Made by a program: the position numbers and the translations under genes. The notes beneath the pieces are model-generated. The model worked only from the letters and a program-made list of their open reading frames with translations. It was not told the DNA's origin and ran no database searches. A stretch of 44,985 nt of DNA from Ophiosphaerella korrae (taxonomy: Eukaryota > Ascomycota > Dothideomycetes > Pleosporales > Phaeosphaeriaceae): contig JALNQF010000338.1 of the NCBI GenBank assembly GCA_028456385.1, positions 1-44,985 of the forward strand. The letters run 5' to 3'. Every line of letters begins with the position of its first letter. Within the stretch, counting starts at the first letter, position 1. This document shows, in pieces, positions 44,701-44,985 of this stretch.

Positions 44701-44985
44701 GGTAAGTTAAGAGCAGACGTAAGTGCAATAGACGTTAAGAGAAAGATAAGTTAAGCGTAGGTGTAAGTGCAACTAATATTAGGGGTAAGGTAGGTTAAGG
44801 GTAGACGTAAAGTAAGGTAGGTTAAGAGTAGACGTAAGTATAATAGACGTTAAGAGTAAGGTAAATTAAGGGTAGATATAAGTGTAGTAGATAATAAGGA
44901 GAAGATAGGTTAAGAGTAGATATAAGTATAATAGATATTAAAGAGAAGATAGGTTAAGTATAGGTATAAGTATAATATATATTAA
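44701..44985 (+). repeat. Second minisatellite block, same family, more degenerate
   Basis: GTTAAG(A/G)GTAGACGTAAGT-type units continue to the window end, with irregular spacing (one shortened copy near 44805-44825). TTAAGAGTAG replaces TTAAGCCTAG of the first block. The array runs off the window, so its full length is unknown. Confidence 0.85.

Noticed and set aside
1..44985. Mitochondrial or endosymbiont origin because of the extreme AT content
   Set aside because: CpA/TpG depletion with transition-only repeat differences, a Ty3/Gypsy element and a telomere-linked helicase all point to nuclear DNA altered by RIP.

Overview
This window looks like nuclear, subtelomere-like DNA of a filamentous ascomycete (Pezizomycotina; class not determinable) that has been heavily mutated by repeat-induced point mutation (RIP). 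The evidence is extreme A+T content, near absence of CpA and TpG with a large excess of TpA, transition-only differences between repeat copies, and former reading frames whose stops fall where Gln or Trp codons would be expected. No intact gene was found, and no tRNA, rRNA or CRISPR. Nearly everything here is a repeat or a pseudogene.

Layout. (1) 1-905: an almost cytosine-free A/G/T tract. (2) 906-2560: a decayed element whose right part (about 2060-2560) is homologous to 36940-37430. (3) About 2561-33959: seventeen head-to-tail units. Each starts with the same imperfect hairpin, followed by a conserved leader, one to six short intron-like cassettes beginning GTAAGTAAC, and in most units the remnant of a protein-coding body. 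Twelve of the fifteen complete units are 1492-1509 bp long, although their interiors differ in module number and coding family. (4) Unit 12 is split by a 7032-bp Ty3/Gypsy chromovirus on the minus strand (19826-26857), with two 432-bp LTRs, a 5-bp target duplication AGAGG, and a gag-pol frame that stays in one phase from gag to the chromodomain. (5) 33960-34006: a 47-bp inverted piece of the same LTR at the right edge of the array. (6) 34002-37175: a tandem duplication of 1587 bp carrying a Fot/pogo-type DDE transposase fragment. (7) About 37030-38250: a minus-strand frame I do not recognise. (8) About 39270-43985: a RecQ-type telomere-linked helicase pseudogene on the plus strand. (9) 44048-44985: 43-44 bp minisatellites.

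How the parts relate. The helicase, the minisatellites and the telomere-like CCTAA-rich repeats suggest a chromosome-end neighbourhood, though no telomere is present. The array is bracketed by related DNA on both sides. Its coding bodies fall into several families (units 3/10/16; 4/6/13; 12/15; and apparent singletons in 1, 5, 7, 8, 9 and 11), with an N-terminal module shared across families and a common tail motif about 60 bp before most hairpins. I could not identify any of these proteins. A fixed unit length with variable contents is the strongest candidate here for an undescribed system: a tandem multigene family, or an integrated set of size-constrained replicons.
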